64,000 bases of DNA from Blastopirellula sp. J2-11 (GCF_024584705.1 NZ_CP097384.1:6138001-6202000); one strand, 5' to 3'; shown: positions 1 to 9,090, counted from the stretch's first letter. Program-made: numbers and translations. The notes: a model not told the origin generated them from the letters alone.

Positions 1-74
1 GGCGTTAGCCGCGGTTTCTTGACTCTAACTTTTCCGTCGGCAAAGTGTTCCTGCCAGAAACCGCGGCTAACGCC
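1..74. repeat. 19-bp perfect inverted repeat at window edge
   Basis: Bases 1-19 (GGCGTTAGCCGCGGTTTCT) are the exact reverse complement of bases 56-74, separated by 36 bases. There is no T-run after either arm, so a simple intrinsic terminator is not supported. The structure touches the window edge and may extend further left. It does not share the GTAGCCCG core of the other palindromes here, so it may belong to a different repeat family. Confidence 0.7.
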
Positions 75-523
75 GTGCGGCTGATGTTGATGTGGGCCGC
101 GCCCTGTCTCACCTCATTTCGCCCGAAAAAACGCGAGGACTCAGTCCCCACTCTTTCTGTCGTTGGAAAATCAAAATGGGTCAGCTAGCAGGAAAGCGCT
201 CTACACGTCTTCAGCGGCATTAACGGTGAGATTTTTCGCGCTGACCCCCATTCGGGGCGATATCCTGGATAAATTGCGCGTTTTAACCTCTTGTGGCGCT
301 GCGGGTTACGTCAATGGCCCACGTTGGGTGCTGACTCTCACTAGGCCCGTTGATACAATTGCCCGAACTGGAAATATCCCGTAGTGACGTAGGCTTTTAA
401 TTCCCTCGGCCCAATTGGGCCGGCCCTCACTTCTTTACAAGCGTCCTCGCCTACGCACCGGTTTCGCCATTGACGGCGAATGAAGATTACAAACATCATC
501 CTGACGCACTAGCTTCTAACTCT
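75..523. other. Spacer before rpe, no gene recognised
   Basis: A 73-codon open frame at 163-384 has no recognisable domain, no convincing ribosome binding site and arginine- and threonine-rich composition typical of chance frames. No RNA gene or repeat was recognised. The upstream part of the rpe frame (470-523) is treated as non-coding. Confidence 0.4.
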
Positions 524-1213
524 ATGTCACGTCGTGATCACCTTGCTCAGCTTCGTGAAGCTGCGCCTGTTATTTTGCCATCGCTGCTGTTGTGCGACTT
601 CGCCAACTTGGAGCGTGAGGTGGAGCGTTTGCTAGCTGCCGGCGTGAAAGCACTGCATCTGGATGTGATGGACGGCATATTTGTCCCAAACATCAGCTAC
701 GGGATGCCGATTGTCGCCGCGTTCCGAAAATTGACCGATCTGCCGCTCGACGTCCATTTGATGATCGAGAAGCCGCAGGACTACATCCGACAATTCCATG
801 AAGCGGGCGCCGACGTGATGACGATTCACGCGGAAGCTGTCGATGACGTCGCTAGCATCTTGCGTGAGATCAAATCGCTAGGCGCCGGCGCCGGCGTGGC
901 GATTAACCCCGACACTCCGCTTGAGACGATTGTGGACGCGCTTCCCGAGGCGGACCTCGCTTTGATGATGAGCGTCAACGCCGGTTTTGGCGGACAGAAG
1001 TTCAACCCAGTCGCCCTCGACAAAATTCGAGAAGTACGCCGGTTAGCGCCGGACCTACTGATTGAGATCGACGGCGGCGTCAATTTGGATACTATTGGGC
1101 GCTGCACGGAAGCGGGCGCAGACTTGTTAGTCGTTGGGTCGGCCATTTTCGGCAAACCTGACTACGTCACGGCTGTCCGCGAGCTGAACTCGGCCGCGGT
1201 CGCCGCCTCCTGA
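524..1213 (+). CDS. rpe: Ribulose-phosphate 3-epimerase
   Basis: This enzyme interconverts ribulose 5-phosphate and xylulose 5-phosphate in the cytosolic pentose phosphate pathway. The 229-residue product is a complete TIM barrel. The metal ligands are visible as H45 and D47 (HLDVMDG), H78 (DVHLMI) and D183 (EIDGGVN), and the phosphate loop VGSAIF is present. The usual SVNPGFGGQ motif reads SVNAGFGGQ, a Pro to Ala change. The ATG at 524 is preferred because it gives the normal family length; an in-frame TTG at 470 would add 18 residues with no family match. The next gene starts 22 bases downstream and may be cotranscribed. Confidence 0.93.
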   Translation: MSRRDHLAQLREAAPVILPSLLLCDFANLEREVERLLAAGVKALHLDVMDGIFVPNISYGMPIVAAFRKLTDLPLDVHLMIEKPQDYIRQFHEAGADVMTIHAEAVDDVASILREIKSLGAGAGVAINPDTPLETIVDALPEADLALMMSVNAGFGGQKFNPVALDKIREVRRLAPDLLIEIDGGVNLDTIGRCTEAGADLLVVGSAIFGKPDYVTAVRELNSAAVAAS

Positions 1214-1235
1214 ACTGCATAGGTGTAGCTTTTTT

Positions 1236-1820
1236 ATGTTGCGCGTAGCGCTCATTCGTCCCGGCTGTACCGATTACGACTTACAAGGCCGAATCCGCGG
1301 CGTGTTAAACGTTCCGCTGAGCGACCGAGGGGTCGAACAGGTCCAACATGCGGCGCACGAGATGGCCGATCTATCGATCGACGTCGTCTACTGCGGTCCA
1401 TGTCAACCGGCACAGCAAGCGGCCGAAATTATCGCCAAGATCCACATGGCCAAAGTGAAGCGAATCGATAAGTTTCGCAACTTGGACGTGGGACTCTGGC
1501 AAGGCAAACTGATCACTGAGGTCAAACAAAACCAGCCCAAGGTTTATCGTCAGTGGCAAGAGAACCCCGACGGCATTTGTCCGCCAGAGGGCGAGATGCT
1601 AGCGGACGCACGGTCCCGCGTTCGGAGTGCTCTCGACAAGATTTGCAAGAAGTATCAAAACTCCACCAAGGTCGCAGCTATCGTAACGCCGGAGCCGATC
1701 GCTTCGGTGATTCGCTGCGAATTGCTGCATCATGTGATCGGCGACCTGTGGAAAGCCGAAGAAGGTAATTGCGGTGGTTGGGAACTGATCGAGATCGCCC
1801 CGCAGCCTGCTCTTCGTTAG
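1236..1820 (+). CDS. Histidine-phosphatase-fold protein lacking catalytic histidines
   Basis: The 194-residue product follows the phosphoglycerate mutase/histidine phosphatase layout: an N-terminal strand, DxPLSxxG-like NVPLSDRG at 26-33, GLWQG at 86-90, PPEGE at 116-120 and a C-terminal VIR. The catalytic RHG signature at 8-10 reads RPG, and the second catalytic histidine (normally SHGG) is replaced in TPEP at 151-154. Both residues needed to form and support the phosphohistidine are therefore absent. Family knowledge says such a protein should not be a phosphatase, so a structural or binding role is inferred. It lies between rpe and accD on the same strand with short gaps, which suggests an operon. 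The reading frame is intact, so this does not look like a pseudogene. Confidence 0.75.
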   Translation: MLRVALIRPGCTDYDLQGRIRGVLNVPLSDRGVEQVQHAAHEMADLSIDVVYCGPCQPAQQAAEIIAKIHMAKVKRIDKFRNLDVGLWQGKLITEVKQNQPKVYRQWQENPDGICPPEGEMLADARSRVRSALDKICKKYQNSTKVAAIVTPEPIASVIRCELLHHVIGDLWKAEEGNCGGWELIEIAPQPALR

Positions 1821-1878
1821 ATTAAGATAGATAGAACAAACCGCCATTGACGGCGGCTCAAAGCCAGAAGGAAATCGC

Positions 1879-2739
1879 ATGTCGTCGACTACGCCTGAGT
1901 TCGCTGCCGCAGCGGCCGCCGCCGAAGGGGTCAAACGAGCCAAACGCGGAGTGCCCGAAGGACTGTGGCAACGCTGTCCCGGTTGCCAGGCGGTGATCTT
2001 CCGCAAACAAGCGGAAGAACTGCTTTCGGTATGTCCCGAATGCGAGCATCACTGGTACGTCTCGGCCACCGATCGGATCGAGCAAGTTCTCGACAGCGGC
2101 ACCTTCGAGGAGTGGGACGGCGAGCTGATGCCGACCGACCCCCTGCAATTCGCCGACAAAAAGGCATACGCGGATCGTCTGGTCGCCGAGCAAAAGCGGA
2201 CCGGACTGCGTGACGCCGCGCTGACCGGCTGCGGCATGATTCGCGCTCGCCGCGTCGCGATCGGCGTGACCGACTCGGCCTTTATCATGGGGAGCATGGG
2301 CTCGGTCGTCGGCGAACGCTTGGCGCGATTGATCGAACGGGCCGCCGACCAGAACCTGCCGCTGATCGTGATCAGCGGCTCAGGCGGTGGAGCTCGCATG
2401 CACGAAGGGATTCTCTCCCTGATGCAGATGGCCAAAGTCACCGCCGCGCTGGCCCGCTATCACGAAATGGGAGGACTGTTTATCTCGGTCCTGACCAACC
2501 CGACCATGGGCGGCGTCGCCGCCAGCTTTGCATCGCTGGGCGATTTGATCTTCGCCGAACCCAAAGCGCTGATCGGCTTCGCCGGCCCGCGCACCATCAA
2601 AGCGACCATCCGGATCGAACTGCCCGACGGCTTTCAGACCAGCGAGTTTTTGCTGGAACATGGCTTCGTCGATCGCATCGTCTCACGTGCCCGACTAAAA
2701 AGCGAAATCGCCCGCGCGATCGACTACTGCGGCAAGTAG
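1879..2739 (+). CDS. accD: Acetyl-CoA carboxylase carboxyltransferase subunit beta
   Basis: AccD joins AccA in the carboxyltransferase half-reaction that makes malonyl-CoA for fatty acid synthesis in the cytosol. The 286-residue product has the family's N-terminal zinc ribbon with Cys at 32, 35, 51 and 54 (CPGC and CPEC), followed by the crotonase-fold core with [23 protein letters not shown] and [15 protein letters not shown]. Length is normal. AGAAGGAA lies just before the ATG, supporting this start. accA is not in the window. It lies 58 bases after the phosphatase-fold gene on the same strand and may share its transcript. Confidence 0.95.
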   Translation: MSSTTPEFAAAAAAAEGVKRAKRGVPEGLWQRCPGCQAVIFRKQAEELLSVCPECEHHWYVSATDRIEQVLDSGTFEEWDGELMPTDPLQFADKKAYADRLVAEQKRTGLRDAALTGCGMIRARRVAIGVTDSAFIMGSMGSVVGERLARLIERAADQNLPLIVISGSGGGARMHEGILSLMQMAKVTAALARYHEMGGLFISVLTNPTMGGVAASFASLGDLIFAEPKALIGFAGPRTIKATIRIELPDGFQTSEFLLEHGFVDRIVSRARLKSEIARAIDYCGK

Positions 2740-2813
2740 TGCAGGCCGTGCCTGCTGCTCGTCTGATGGCGCCAACCATCGAGAACTTGCGACCGCATTT
2801 CCCTCGCTCGCGC

Positions 2814-3036
2814 GTTTTGAGGTTGCGCTATTTAGCAATTCAGGAAGTGTTGAACACGGGTGAAGCACGATCAAACAGGGTCCGAATCCACCGCAAATCG
2901 TCACACTAGTCCGCCAGCGCAAGCGAGGGAATAGAGTTGGCGATCCTAACACGGATTGAATTGGCGAGCCGTATTCCCTCGCTGGCGCTGGCGGGCTAGT
3001 GTTCGATTGATTCGAAATAGCGCAACTTCAACGATT
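2814..3036. mobile_element. MITE-like element nested in an older repeat arm
   Basis: The element is about 223 bp and non-coding. Near its ends are inverted repeats TTGAGGTTGCGCTATTT (2817-2833) and AAATAGCGCAACTTCAA (3015-3031), matching at 16 of 17 positions. GCGC flanks it on both sides, as expected for a 4-bp target duplication. It contains a second inverted pair (2904-3000). The copy at 48161-48348 has related ends and the same GCGC flanks. No transposase is encoded, so movement would need one supplied in trans; that is inferred. Confidence 0.55.
2904..3000. repeat. Inner palindrome of the MITE-like element
   Basis: The arms 2904-2931 and 2973-3000 match as inverted repeats at 26 of 28 positions. 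They carry the family core CCGCCAGCGCAAGCGAGGGA and end in ACTAG instead of the GTAG seen in other copies. The spacer is about 41 bases. There is no coding content. Confidence 0.75.
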
Positions 3037-3068
3037 GCGCTTCGGGCTACGTAGAGAAATCGCTGCTC

Positions 3069-3791
3069 ATGCACCAGATCGCCACGCGACCGTTGACCGA
3101 GCATGAGCGATCGATCGTGCAGGTTCACGCTCAAACCAACTTCGCCGCGTTTGGCTTTCTGACCGTGTTGCTGTTGGTCGTGCCGGTAGTGATTCTGCTG
3201 CAACTGGTCGGGCTCGCCGCCAACTCTCTCTCGCTGGTTCAGCTCGAAGCGCTGCGTCTGCTGGCGATCGCGATTCCGCTGATCGTTTATCTGGCGATCA
3301 TCCAGTCTTACTGGAAACGAGATCGCCGCCGCAGTCAGCGCGCTCAGCAAGACCTGGCCGACAATGTGGTCCAAGAGATTGCCGTCACGCCGTCGCGCGT
3401 TGGCGAAGTGACCAACAAGAGCGATCACCCGGCCCTGGCGTTTGAGATCGGCGACGAGAAGATCTTGCTCCTCTGCGGTGAATGGCTCTACTACGCCAAC
3501 ACCTATCAAGCGGAAGCGGAAAGCGGCGAAGTCGACCCCGACCACTTCAACGGGCTCTCTGGAGCAAGCGGTTTTCCCAGCACGCAGTTCACCGTCACGC
3601 GGCTGCCGCACTCCGGTTATGTCTTTGCGATCCGCGTCAGCGGCGAGTATCTTGATCCCAGTGCTGAGATCGCCACGAAATATAACGACAATCTGTTTCG
3701 ACACTCCGAAATCTTGGCTGGCTCGCTCGACAACATCAGCGAAGTCCTTGAGATCGAACAAGCCCAACGCCGGCGGGGTGACATGCTCTAA
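3069..3791 (+). CDS. Two-span membrane protein of unknown function
   Basis: The 240-residue product has a short charged N-terminus, two hydrophobic spans at about residues 24-47 and 61-82, then a basic stretch KRDRRRSQRAQQ and a soluble C-terminal domain of about 150 residues. No catalytic motif or known family was recognised. The positive charges after the second span suggest that the C-terminal domain faces the cytoplasm. It is bounded on both sides by palindromic repeats and looks monocistronic. The ATG at 3069 is the only reasonable start before the first span. Confidence 0.7.
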   Translation: MHQIATRPLTEHERSIVQVHAQTNFAAFGFLTVLLLVVPVVILLQLVGLAANSLSLVQLEALRLLAIAIPLIVYLAIIQSYWKRDRRRSQRAQQDLADNVVQEIAVTPSRVGEVTNKSDHPALAFEIGDEKILLLCGEWLYYANTYQAEAESGEVDPDHFNGLSGASGFPSTQFTVTRLPHSGYVFAIRVSGEYLDPSAEIATKYNDNLFRHSEILAGSLDNISEVLEIEQAQRRRGDML

Positions 3792-3802
3792 CCAATGTGA
3801 AC

Positions 3803-3955
3803 ACTAGCCCGCCAGCGCAAGCGAGGGGATGCGGCCTCCATGCGAATGACGAAGGGCGAATGTCGAAATCCAAATGTCTAATGAAGAACGATCCATTGCT
3901 TCTTTCATTCGACATTTTCTTGCGATCGCATTCCCTCGCTTGCGCTGCGGGCTAG
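3803..3955. repeat. Dispersed palindromic repeat, CTAG-ended copy
   Basis: The arm at 3803-3833 (ACTAGCCCGCCAGCGCAAGC, continuing GAGGGGATGCG) and the arm at 3927-3955 are inverted, with one indel and one mismatch. The spacer contains short direct GAATGTC/AAATGTC-like repeats. The copy lies between two convergent genes and could also act as a bidirectional transcription barrier, although it lacks T-runs. Confidence 0.75.
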
Positions 3956-3989
3956 TTGCGGTTAGCTCGCTTGGATACAACTCTTGTCC

Positions 3990-4952
3990 CTAGAGCACTT
4001 CCGGATTCCGTACATTCTCCGGCGTGCGTCCTTCCAGCAGATCGACTACCTGCTTGGTCGCGCGACCGCGAAGGTTTTCTAGCGATTCGACCGAGACGAA
4101 TGCGGCGTGCGGCGTGACGATCACGCGGGGGTCATTCATCGGCGGCTTGGTGAGATCGCACGGTTCCGGATCTTGCACATCGAGCGCGGCGCCGGCGAGT
4201 TGGTTCGCTTCCAGTGCGGCGGCGAGCGCCTCCTCGTCGACCAGCGCCCCGCGGGCGGTGTTGATCAGATAGGCGGTCGGCTTCATCTTCTGAAATTCTT
4301 CGGCGCCAAACATGTGTCGCGTTTCGGCGGTTGCCGGGATTAGCAGTGAGATGTAATCCGACTCACTCAGCACGCGTTCTAGATCGACCGTCTCGACGTC
4401 GGGCATCGTTTTGCCGCTGCGACTGGTCGCGATCACTTTCATGCCGAGAGCCAGCGCTCGCTGGGCCAGCAGGACGCCGATTTGCCCCAGACCGACGATG
4501 CCGAGCGTTTGTCCGCTGACGCGCCGCATCAGCGGTCCCGCTTGCAGATCGTACGTGCCGCTTTGCGTTTCGTGGTGGTACATCGCAATCTTCCGGGCAC
4601 ACGCCAACAGCAGGGCGAGCGTATGTTCGGCAACTTCGATCACGCAGTAGTCCGGTATATTGGTGACCGGGATTTTCTGCTGCGTGCAGTAAGCGACGTC
4701 AATGTTATCGAGTCCGATTCCCAACCGCGCGACGATCTTCAAATTGGGGGAAGCGGCGATCACTTTGGCGGTGACGTTGGCCCAGTTGGTCAGGATCGCG
4801 TCGACCTGATGTTCGGCGGCGAGCGTCGCGAGCGAGTTCTCGTCGGTATGCGTGGCGACGATCAATTCGACGTCGGCCTTGTCGAGCGTCTGGTGCTCGA
4901 TCTCCAGATCTTTCCAGGCAAAGTCGGTTAGCAGCGCTTTGTATTTTGGCAT
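3990..4952 (-). CDS. D-2-hydroxyacid dehydrogenase, CtBP/phosphoglycerate dehydrogenase type
   Basis: The 320-residue product is a full-length D-isomer-specific 2-hydroxyacid dehydrogenase. The NAD-binding GLGQIG loop is at 154-159. The catalytic Arg is R234 (NTARGALVDE), Glu E263 (QDPEP) and His H282 (TPHAAF). The order and spacing fit the C-terminal-binding-protein branch better than SerA, since no ACT domain follows. The substrate cannot be read from sequence. It stands alone between a palindromic repeat and a DUF1570 gene, so context gives no pathway. Confidence 0.88.
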   Translation of the reverse strand: MPKYKALLTDFAWKDLEIEHQTLDKADVELIVATHTDENSLATLAAEHQVDAILTNWANVTAKVIAASPNLKIVARLGIGLDNIDVAYCTQQKIPVTNIPDYCVIEVAEHTLALLLACARKIAMYHHETQSGTYDLQAGPLMRRVSGQTLGIVGLGQIGVLLAQRALALGMKVIATSRSGKTMPDVETVDLERVLSESDYISLLIPATAETRHMFGAEEFQKMKPTAYLINTARGALVDEEALAAALEANQLAGAALDVQDPEPCDLTKPPMNDPRVIVTPHAAFVSVESLENLRGRATKQVVDLLEGRTPENVRNPEVL

Positions 4953-5033
4953 CGGTCGGTCGCAACAGAGTCAGGAACGGGTAAGCGAACCCATTCTAGC
5001 GAATCGCGGCGGCCGATCCTACGCGGGCGACGC

Positions 5034-6131
5034 TTACTTCAGGGCTTGGATATAACGCAAGAACCGCGCCTCGAGCATGTTCCAATCGCTGCCGAAGACC
5101 GCTTCAAAATCGGCGATTCGCTGCGCCGCCGGATAAGCGGAGCCGGCAGGTCGCGCGGCGATGGTCGTCAGATATTGAGAGAAGCGGCGCGGATCGGTCT
5201 CGACCAGATAAAAGCAAAGCGCCCAAGATTCGCTGTAGGCGATATCGGGACGCCGAGCGAAGACCCGATCCGTTTCGATCAACGCTTTCAGTGATCCGGC
5301 GGCGCGCGATTTCGACGCGTAATCCTGGAACCAATCGAGACGGCCCCGATTGATCCGATCACTGGCGCGACGATAAACCGACGAGTTCCACACGCCGGGC
5401 GCTTCAAACATGGTCGCCAGCCCTTCGACGATCCACTTGGGTTGCTCGGCGGTTCGACTGTGGATGCCGGCGTTAAACGCCGTTTGATGCGTCGCCTCAT
5501 GAACCATGGTCGCTGCGTTCTCTTCCCAGAAGTTGTCTTCGGTGCGGCCTGCTGAAACGTCGTACATCAACACGCGATTAGTGCGTGACGAATAAAAGCC
5601 GACCATTCCCGGCGAAACGCGGACGCCTAGCTTGGCCGCATGTTTGGCGTATTCGGCGAAAGTAGGGAAGACGACCGCGACCAAGGGAAACTGGGCCGGA
5701 GCGACCCGAAAGCCGCGGCTGGTGAAATATCCCTGGAACGAGCGGTGGAGTTCTTCAAAGCGATTGGCCCACTGATCTCGCTGACCGGGGGGGTGAACCA
5801 CCAGATAATGCCCGGTGCCGGTGACTTCCATTTGGTTGCCGAACTCGCGGAGCAGCTCTCCTCGGACCTGCGATTGGCTCCAAGGAGTGAACCCGTCGGC
5901 GACTTTGGCGAAGTTTTCGGCCTCATGGGGTGCGAATTCCCAGATTTGGCCATCCACGCCCAATACCAGGACCTTCTCGGGCGAGTTGAATAAAGAGGTC
6001 CCCACCACTTCCTGGCCGTCCAGATCGAGCCGGAGGGTCCATGCTTGGGCTTGAGCCGAGTTTGCCGCCGCGCCGCAGGCAAAGAGCGCCAAAAGCATCA
6101 ACAGCCACTTATGGGGGAGAAGTTTTTTCAT
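5034..6131 (-). CDS. Secreted DUF1570-type peptidase-like protein
   Basis: The 365-residue product has an N-terminal signal peptide (basic MKKLLPHK, then a hydrophobic run ending near AQAQA). The zinc-peptidase motif HEATH is at 211-215, and a downstream EGLATMFE (Glu at 236) supplies the third metal ligand expected for a gluzincin. This layout is typical of DUF1570. The ATG at 6131 is preferred to 6182 because it places the signal peptide at the N-terminus. A role in extracytoplasmic proteolysis is inferred; the substrate is unknown. Confidence 0.8.
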   Translation of the reverse strand: MKKLLPHKWLLMLLALFACGAAANSAQAQAWTLRLDLDGQEVVGTSLFNSPEKVLVLGVDGQIWEFAPHEAENFAKVADGFTPWSQSQVRGELLREFGNQMEVTGTGHYLVVHPPGQRDQWANRFEELHRSFQGYFTSRGFRVAPAQFPLVAVVFPTFAEYAKHAAKLGVRVSPGMVGFYSSRTNRVLMYDVSAGRTEDNFWEENAATMVHEATHQTAFNAGIHSRTAEQPKWIVEGLATMFEAPGVWNSSVYRRASDRINRGRLDWFQDYASKSRAAGSLKALIETDRVFARRPDIAYSESWALCFYLVETDPRRFSQYLTTIAARPAGSAYPAAQRIADFEAVFGSDWNMLEARFLRYIQALK

Positions 6132-6303
6132 GAATTCTGGCTCTTGGGACTCGAAGAATGACCTTACAACTGTAGAATGCAAATTACCCCCTCGAACGGA
6201 GTCTTGGAAAACTGCTGGAGAATCGACTTGCCCCCCGCTATAATGCGAGGCAGTCCTCTCCTCTGCGTCACCTTCTCTTCCCCTCCTATTCGGACTTAAC
6301 TTA

Positions 6304-7611
6304 GTGCGCAGTATTCTGTTAGCGCTTGCAATTTTGGTTAGCTGCGCTCTCTTTGCGCAAGCTCAAGATGCTTCGTCGGCAGATCAGTCGCACGCGAACC
6401 TTTCCAAGCAGGTCGCCTATCTCATCCGTCAGCTGGATGCAGGAAGTTTGGCCGAACGGGAAGACGCCGAAGCGGCGCTGACAGAGTTGGGGCCGACAGT
6501 TCTTGACCATTTGCCCGAGATTACCGACCGTACGCCGGCCGAAGTCAAAGCGCGGCTCGAACGGATTACGGCAGTCCTTCAAAAGCAGCAAGCCGACAGC
6601 GTTACGCAGCCGCAGTTGGTGACGCTCGACTTTAAAGAGGCGCCGCTGAGCGAAGTCTTGGCCGCCATCGAAAAGCAGTCGGGCAATCGCATCGTCGACT
6701 TTCGTCCCAATTTCGGCCAACAAACATCGGATCCAAAGATCTCGATCCAATGCGAGAACATCCTCTTTTGGCAAGCGATTGATCGCGTCTTCGCTGACGC
6801 CGATCTCGCCGCCTACGCCTATGCCGGCGAGAAAAACGCGTTGGCTTTCGTCAATCGTGACGCGCCCGGCTTGCCGCTGAACCTGGCGAGCTATACCGGA
6901 GTCTTCCGCGTAGAGCCGACTCGGATCGAGATGCACCGCAATCTGATTCCGCCGATCTCGGATGGGATGCGAATCAATTTGCAGGTGACCTGGGAGCCGC
7001 ACGTTTCACCGATCTTGATCAAGTTTCCCTTTGACGCGCTGGTCGCGGCGGACGATCAAGAGACCGACCTGAAACTTGCCGACGGTCCCGTTTCGTACGA
7101 CGTCGCCGTCGACAGCGGTCAGACCTCGGTTGACTTTGTCATACCGCTCAATTTAGCGCCGCGCGGATCACAGTCGATTGAAAAGTTGCAAGGCAAGTTT
7201 GTTGCGCTGGTCCCCGGACGATTGGAGACGTTCCGATTTGATCGCCTGACCAATGCCCGTGGCCTGCGGCAAGAAAAAGGGGGCGTCCAAGTGGCGCTAG
7301 AGCAATTTCGGAAAAACCGCGACCTGTATGACGCACGCATTGTGGTCCGTTTTCCAGGTGGTTCTGAAGCTTTGCAGTCGCATTTGGGCTGGGTCGATTC
7401 CAACGAAGTTTATTTAGAGACCGCCGACGGTGAGCGCCTGGATCATGCCGGGATCGAGCGATTTCAAGAAGACTCCGACGCAATCGGCATCGCCTACAAA
7501 TTCATCCTTGAAGAACGTGAGCCAGCCGATTTTTCCCTGGTTTACAAAACGCCGGGTTCAATCGTCTCCTTGCCGGTCGATTTCCAGCTAGACGATATTC
7601 CGCTTCCCTAG
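6304..7611 (+). CDS. Secreted protein with STN-like segment, unknown function
   Basis: The 435-residue product begins with GTG and has a clear signal peptide ending near ALFAQAQ. Residues 30-100 form an amphipathic, HEAT-like helical stretch. Residues 105-200 (starting LVTLDFKEAPLSEVLAAIE) resemble the short secretin/TonB N-terminal fold that planctomycetes often place in secreted proteins. The C-terminal 230 residues look like beta-sandwich repeats with no recognised family. It is divergent from the DUF1570 gene and 55 bases upstream of a parvulin gene on the same strand, so a periplasmic folding or envelope role is possible but unproven. Confidence 0.7.
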   Translation: MRSILLALAILVSCALFAQAQDASSADQSHANLSKQVAYLIRQLDAGSLAEREDAEAALTELGPTVLDHLPEITDRTPAEVKARLERITAVLQKQQADSVTQPQLVTLDFKEAPLSEVLAAIEKQSGNRIVDFRPNFGQQTSDPKISIQCENILFWQAIDRVFADADLAAYAYAGEKNALAFVNRDAPGLPLNLASYTGVFRVEPTRIEMHRNLIPPISDGMRINLQVTWEPHVSPILIKFPFDALVAADDQETDLKLADGPVSYDVAVDSGQTSVDFVIPLNLAPRGSQSIEKLQGKFVALVPGRLETFRFDRLTNARGLRQEKGGVQVALEQFRKNRDLYDARIVVRFPGGSEALQSHLGWVDSNEVYLETADGERLDHAGIERFQEDSDAIGIAYKFILEEREPADFSLVYKTPGSIVSLPVDFQLDDIPLP

Positions 7612-7666
7612 AGCGCTGCATTAAACCGACATCCCACATCCTCGCTTCTTAGAGCGATTTATCCAT

Positions 7667-8776
7667 ATGACATTCCAAATCTGGCCGAGTCACATCGTAC
7701 AACTGGCAGTCGTATTCGGTTTGCTGATCTTTGCCGATACGCTCGGACGATCCGGGCATTCCGAAGGGGGAATCGACGAAGAGACCGGGTACATGGACCC
7801 ACGATTCGAATCGATGGATCGTCCTCCCGGCGTCGAAATCGAAGCATTCGTCAATAACGCTCCCATTTATGACGTGGATGTCGAACGCTCTGCCGCGAAA
7901 GCATTTGGCGCGGCCAGCAAAGGGGACCTGGATTTGCCGTTTGGGCTGAAGTCATCCGTTCTCAATCGCCTGATCGATCGCGAGTTGGCGCTGCAGTACG
8001 TCGAATCGACCGACTTCCGCCCTTCGAGTTCGGAGATCAATCGAGAGATCAGTCGCGTGAAGAAAGAACTAGAAGCTCGCGGCAAGTCGCTCGACGCCTA
8101 TTTGGCGGAAAACCATACCGACATGCGCATGTTGCGGCGACGGATCGCCTGGAATATCGCCTGGCCGCGGTATGCAGACGCCAGCCTGACCGACGACAAC
8201 CTGCGTCGCTATTTTGAGCTGCATCGTCGTGACTTTGACGGCACCCAACGCAAGCTCTCGCAGATCTTGCTCACGACCAACGACACGGAACCAAGCCAAG
8301 TGGTGGAACGCCAGCGTGACATCGCCGCGCGTCTGCGTGTTCAGATCAAACGGGGCGAATTCGCGTTTGAGAAAGCAGCACGCAGCTATTCCAATGCGCC
8401 TTCCAGCGAGCAGGGTGGATTGGTCGGTTGGATCGGTCGTCACAACCAACTTCCCGAAGAGATACATAACGCCGCGTTCGACGCGCCACTGGGCGAAGTG
8501 GCCGGGCCAATCCAAACTTCGTTCGGTATCCACCTGATCTGCGTGACGGAAGAAAAGCTGGGCGAGACCCCGTGGGAAGAGGTCAAGCATGAAGTCCGCG
8601 AAGCGGCGGAACGATACTTGTTCTCCTATACCGCCGATCGAGGACGTTCTCAGGCGGATGTGAAATACCGAAACTCTTACGAGTATCCCGAAGAATACAG
8701 GGACTACATGTCGCCCTATCCCGAACCGCGCCATATGGCGCCCTCTTCCACGATGGGCCATAGCGGCGGCATGTAA
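7667..8776 (+). CDS. Parvulin-type peptidylprolyl isomerase, SurA/PrsA-like
   Basis: The 369-residue product has an N-terminal hydrophobic anchor (about residues 5-25), a helical SurA-like chaperone segment (about 60-180) and a PpiC domain (about 190-285). The PpiC signature is clear: GGLVGWIGR, LPEEIHNAAFDAPLGEVAGP and TSFGIHLICV. The first conserved histidine of the domain (usually in a HIL motif) is replaced by Gln in LSQILL, so isomerase activity may be reduced. It probably acts in the periplasm on exported proteins. It follows the 435-residue secreted protein by 55 bases. Confidence 0.85.
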   Translation: MTFQIWPSHIVQLAVVFGLLIFADTLGRSGHSEGGIDEETGYMDPRFESMDRPPGVEIEAFVNNAPIYDVDVERSAAKAFGAASKGDLDLPFGLKSSVLNRLIDRELALQYVESTDFRPSSSEINREISRVKKELEARGKSLDAYLAENHTDMRMLRRRIAWNIAWPRYADASLTDDNLRRYFELHRRDFDGTQRKLSQILLTTNDTEPSQVVERQRDIAARLRVQIKRGEFAFEKAARSYSNAPSSEQGGLVGWIGRHNQLPEEIHNAAFDAPLGEVAGPIQTSFGIHLICVTEEKLGETPWEEVKHEVREAAERYLFSYTADRGRSQADVKYRNSYEYPEEYRDYMSPYPEPRHMAPSSTMGHSGGM

Positions 8777-8838
8777 GCGGGTGATGCGGATGCAAAGCCA
8801 AATCGAAAACGCAAAACCAAACCACAGCAGGCGATCTC

Positions 8839-9090
8839 TTAGCCTGCTTTGTTCTTTTCTTGCAGCTCGCGCAGTTCTTTTCGTCGCAGTTCTTCGTTGT
8901 GGCGATTCGACGCATAGCAAACGGCCATCACGCCCAGGGTAACGAACAAGGAGACGAGGATATAGTTCAGCACCCAGCCGCCGCCAGGCGCGGGCTCCTC
9001 TTCTCCATCTTGGGCGAACAAAATGACCGCGGGCGATAGGACGAACAAAACGGTCAGATAGGTCCAAGCCAAGCGAATTCGCGAGATCAT
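8839..9090 (-). CDS. Small membrane protein, unknown
   Basis: The 83-residue product has a signal-peptide-like start (ISRIRLAWTYLTVLFVLSP), an acidic and proline-rich linker (DGEEEPAPGGG), a second hydrophobic span and a highly charged tail ending NEELRRKELRELQEKNKAG. The start at 9090 places the hydrophobic segment at the N-terminus; a start at 9108 is also possible. The layout of a lumenal loop, one span and a cytoplasmic coiled tail is common in small planctomycete proteins. No function is assigned. Confidence 0.6.
   Translation of the reverse strand: MISRIRLAWTYLTVLFVLSPAVILFAQDGEEEPAPGGGWVLNYILVSLFVTLGVMAVCYASNRHNEELRRKELRELQEKNKAG

Larger units (their letters stand above)
2797..3051. 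repeat. Right arm of a palindromic repeat, split by an insertion
   Basis: Removing 2814-3040 joins TTCCCTCGCTCGCGC to TTCGGGCTAC. That is a normal right arm of the dispersed palindrome (compare TTTCCCTCACTCGCGCTGCG followed by GGCTAC at 50801-50826). In the window the two halves are separated by a further element, with GCGC at both junctions (2810-2813 and 3037-3040). No matching left arm was found upstream, so this outer copy is partial. Confidence 0.5.

Noticed and set aside
163-384. 73-codon open frame before rpe
   Set aside because: No ribosome binding site, no family resemblance and composition typical of chance frames.
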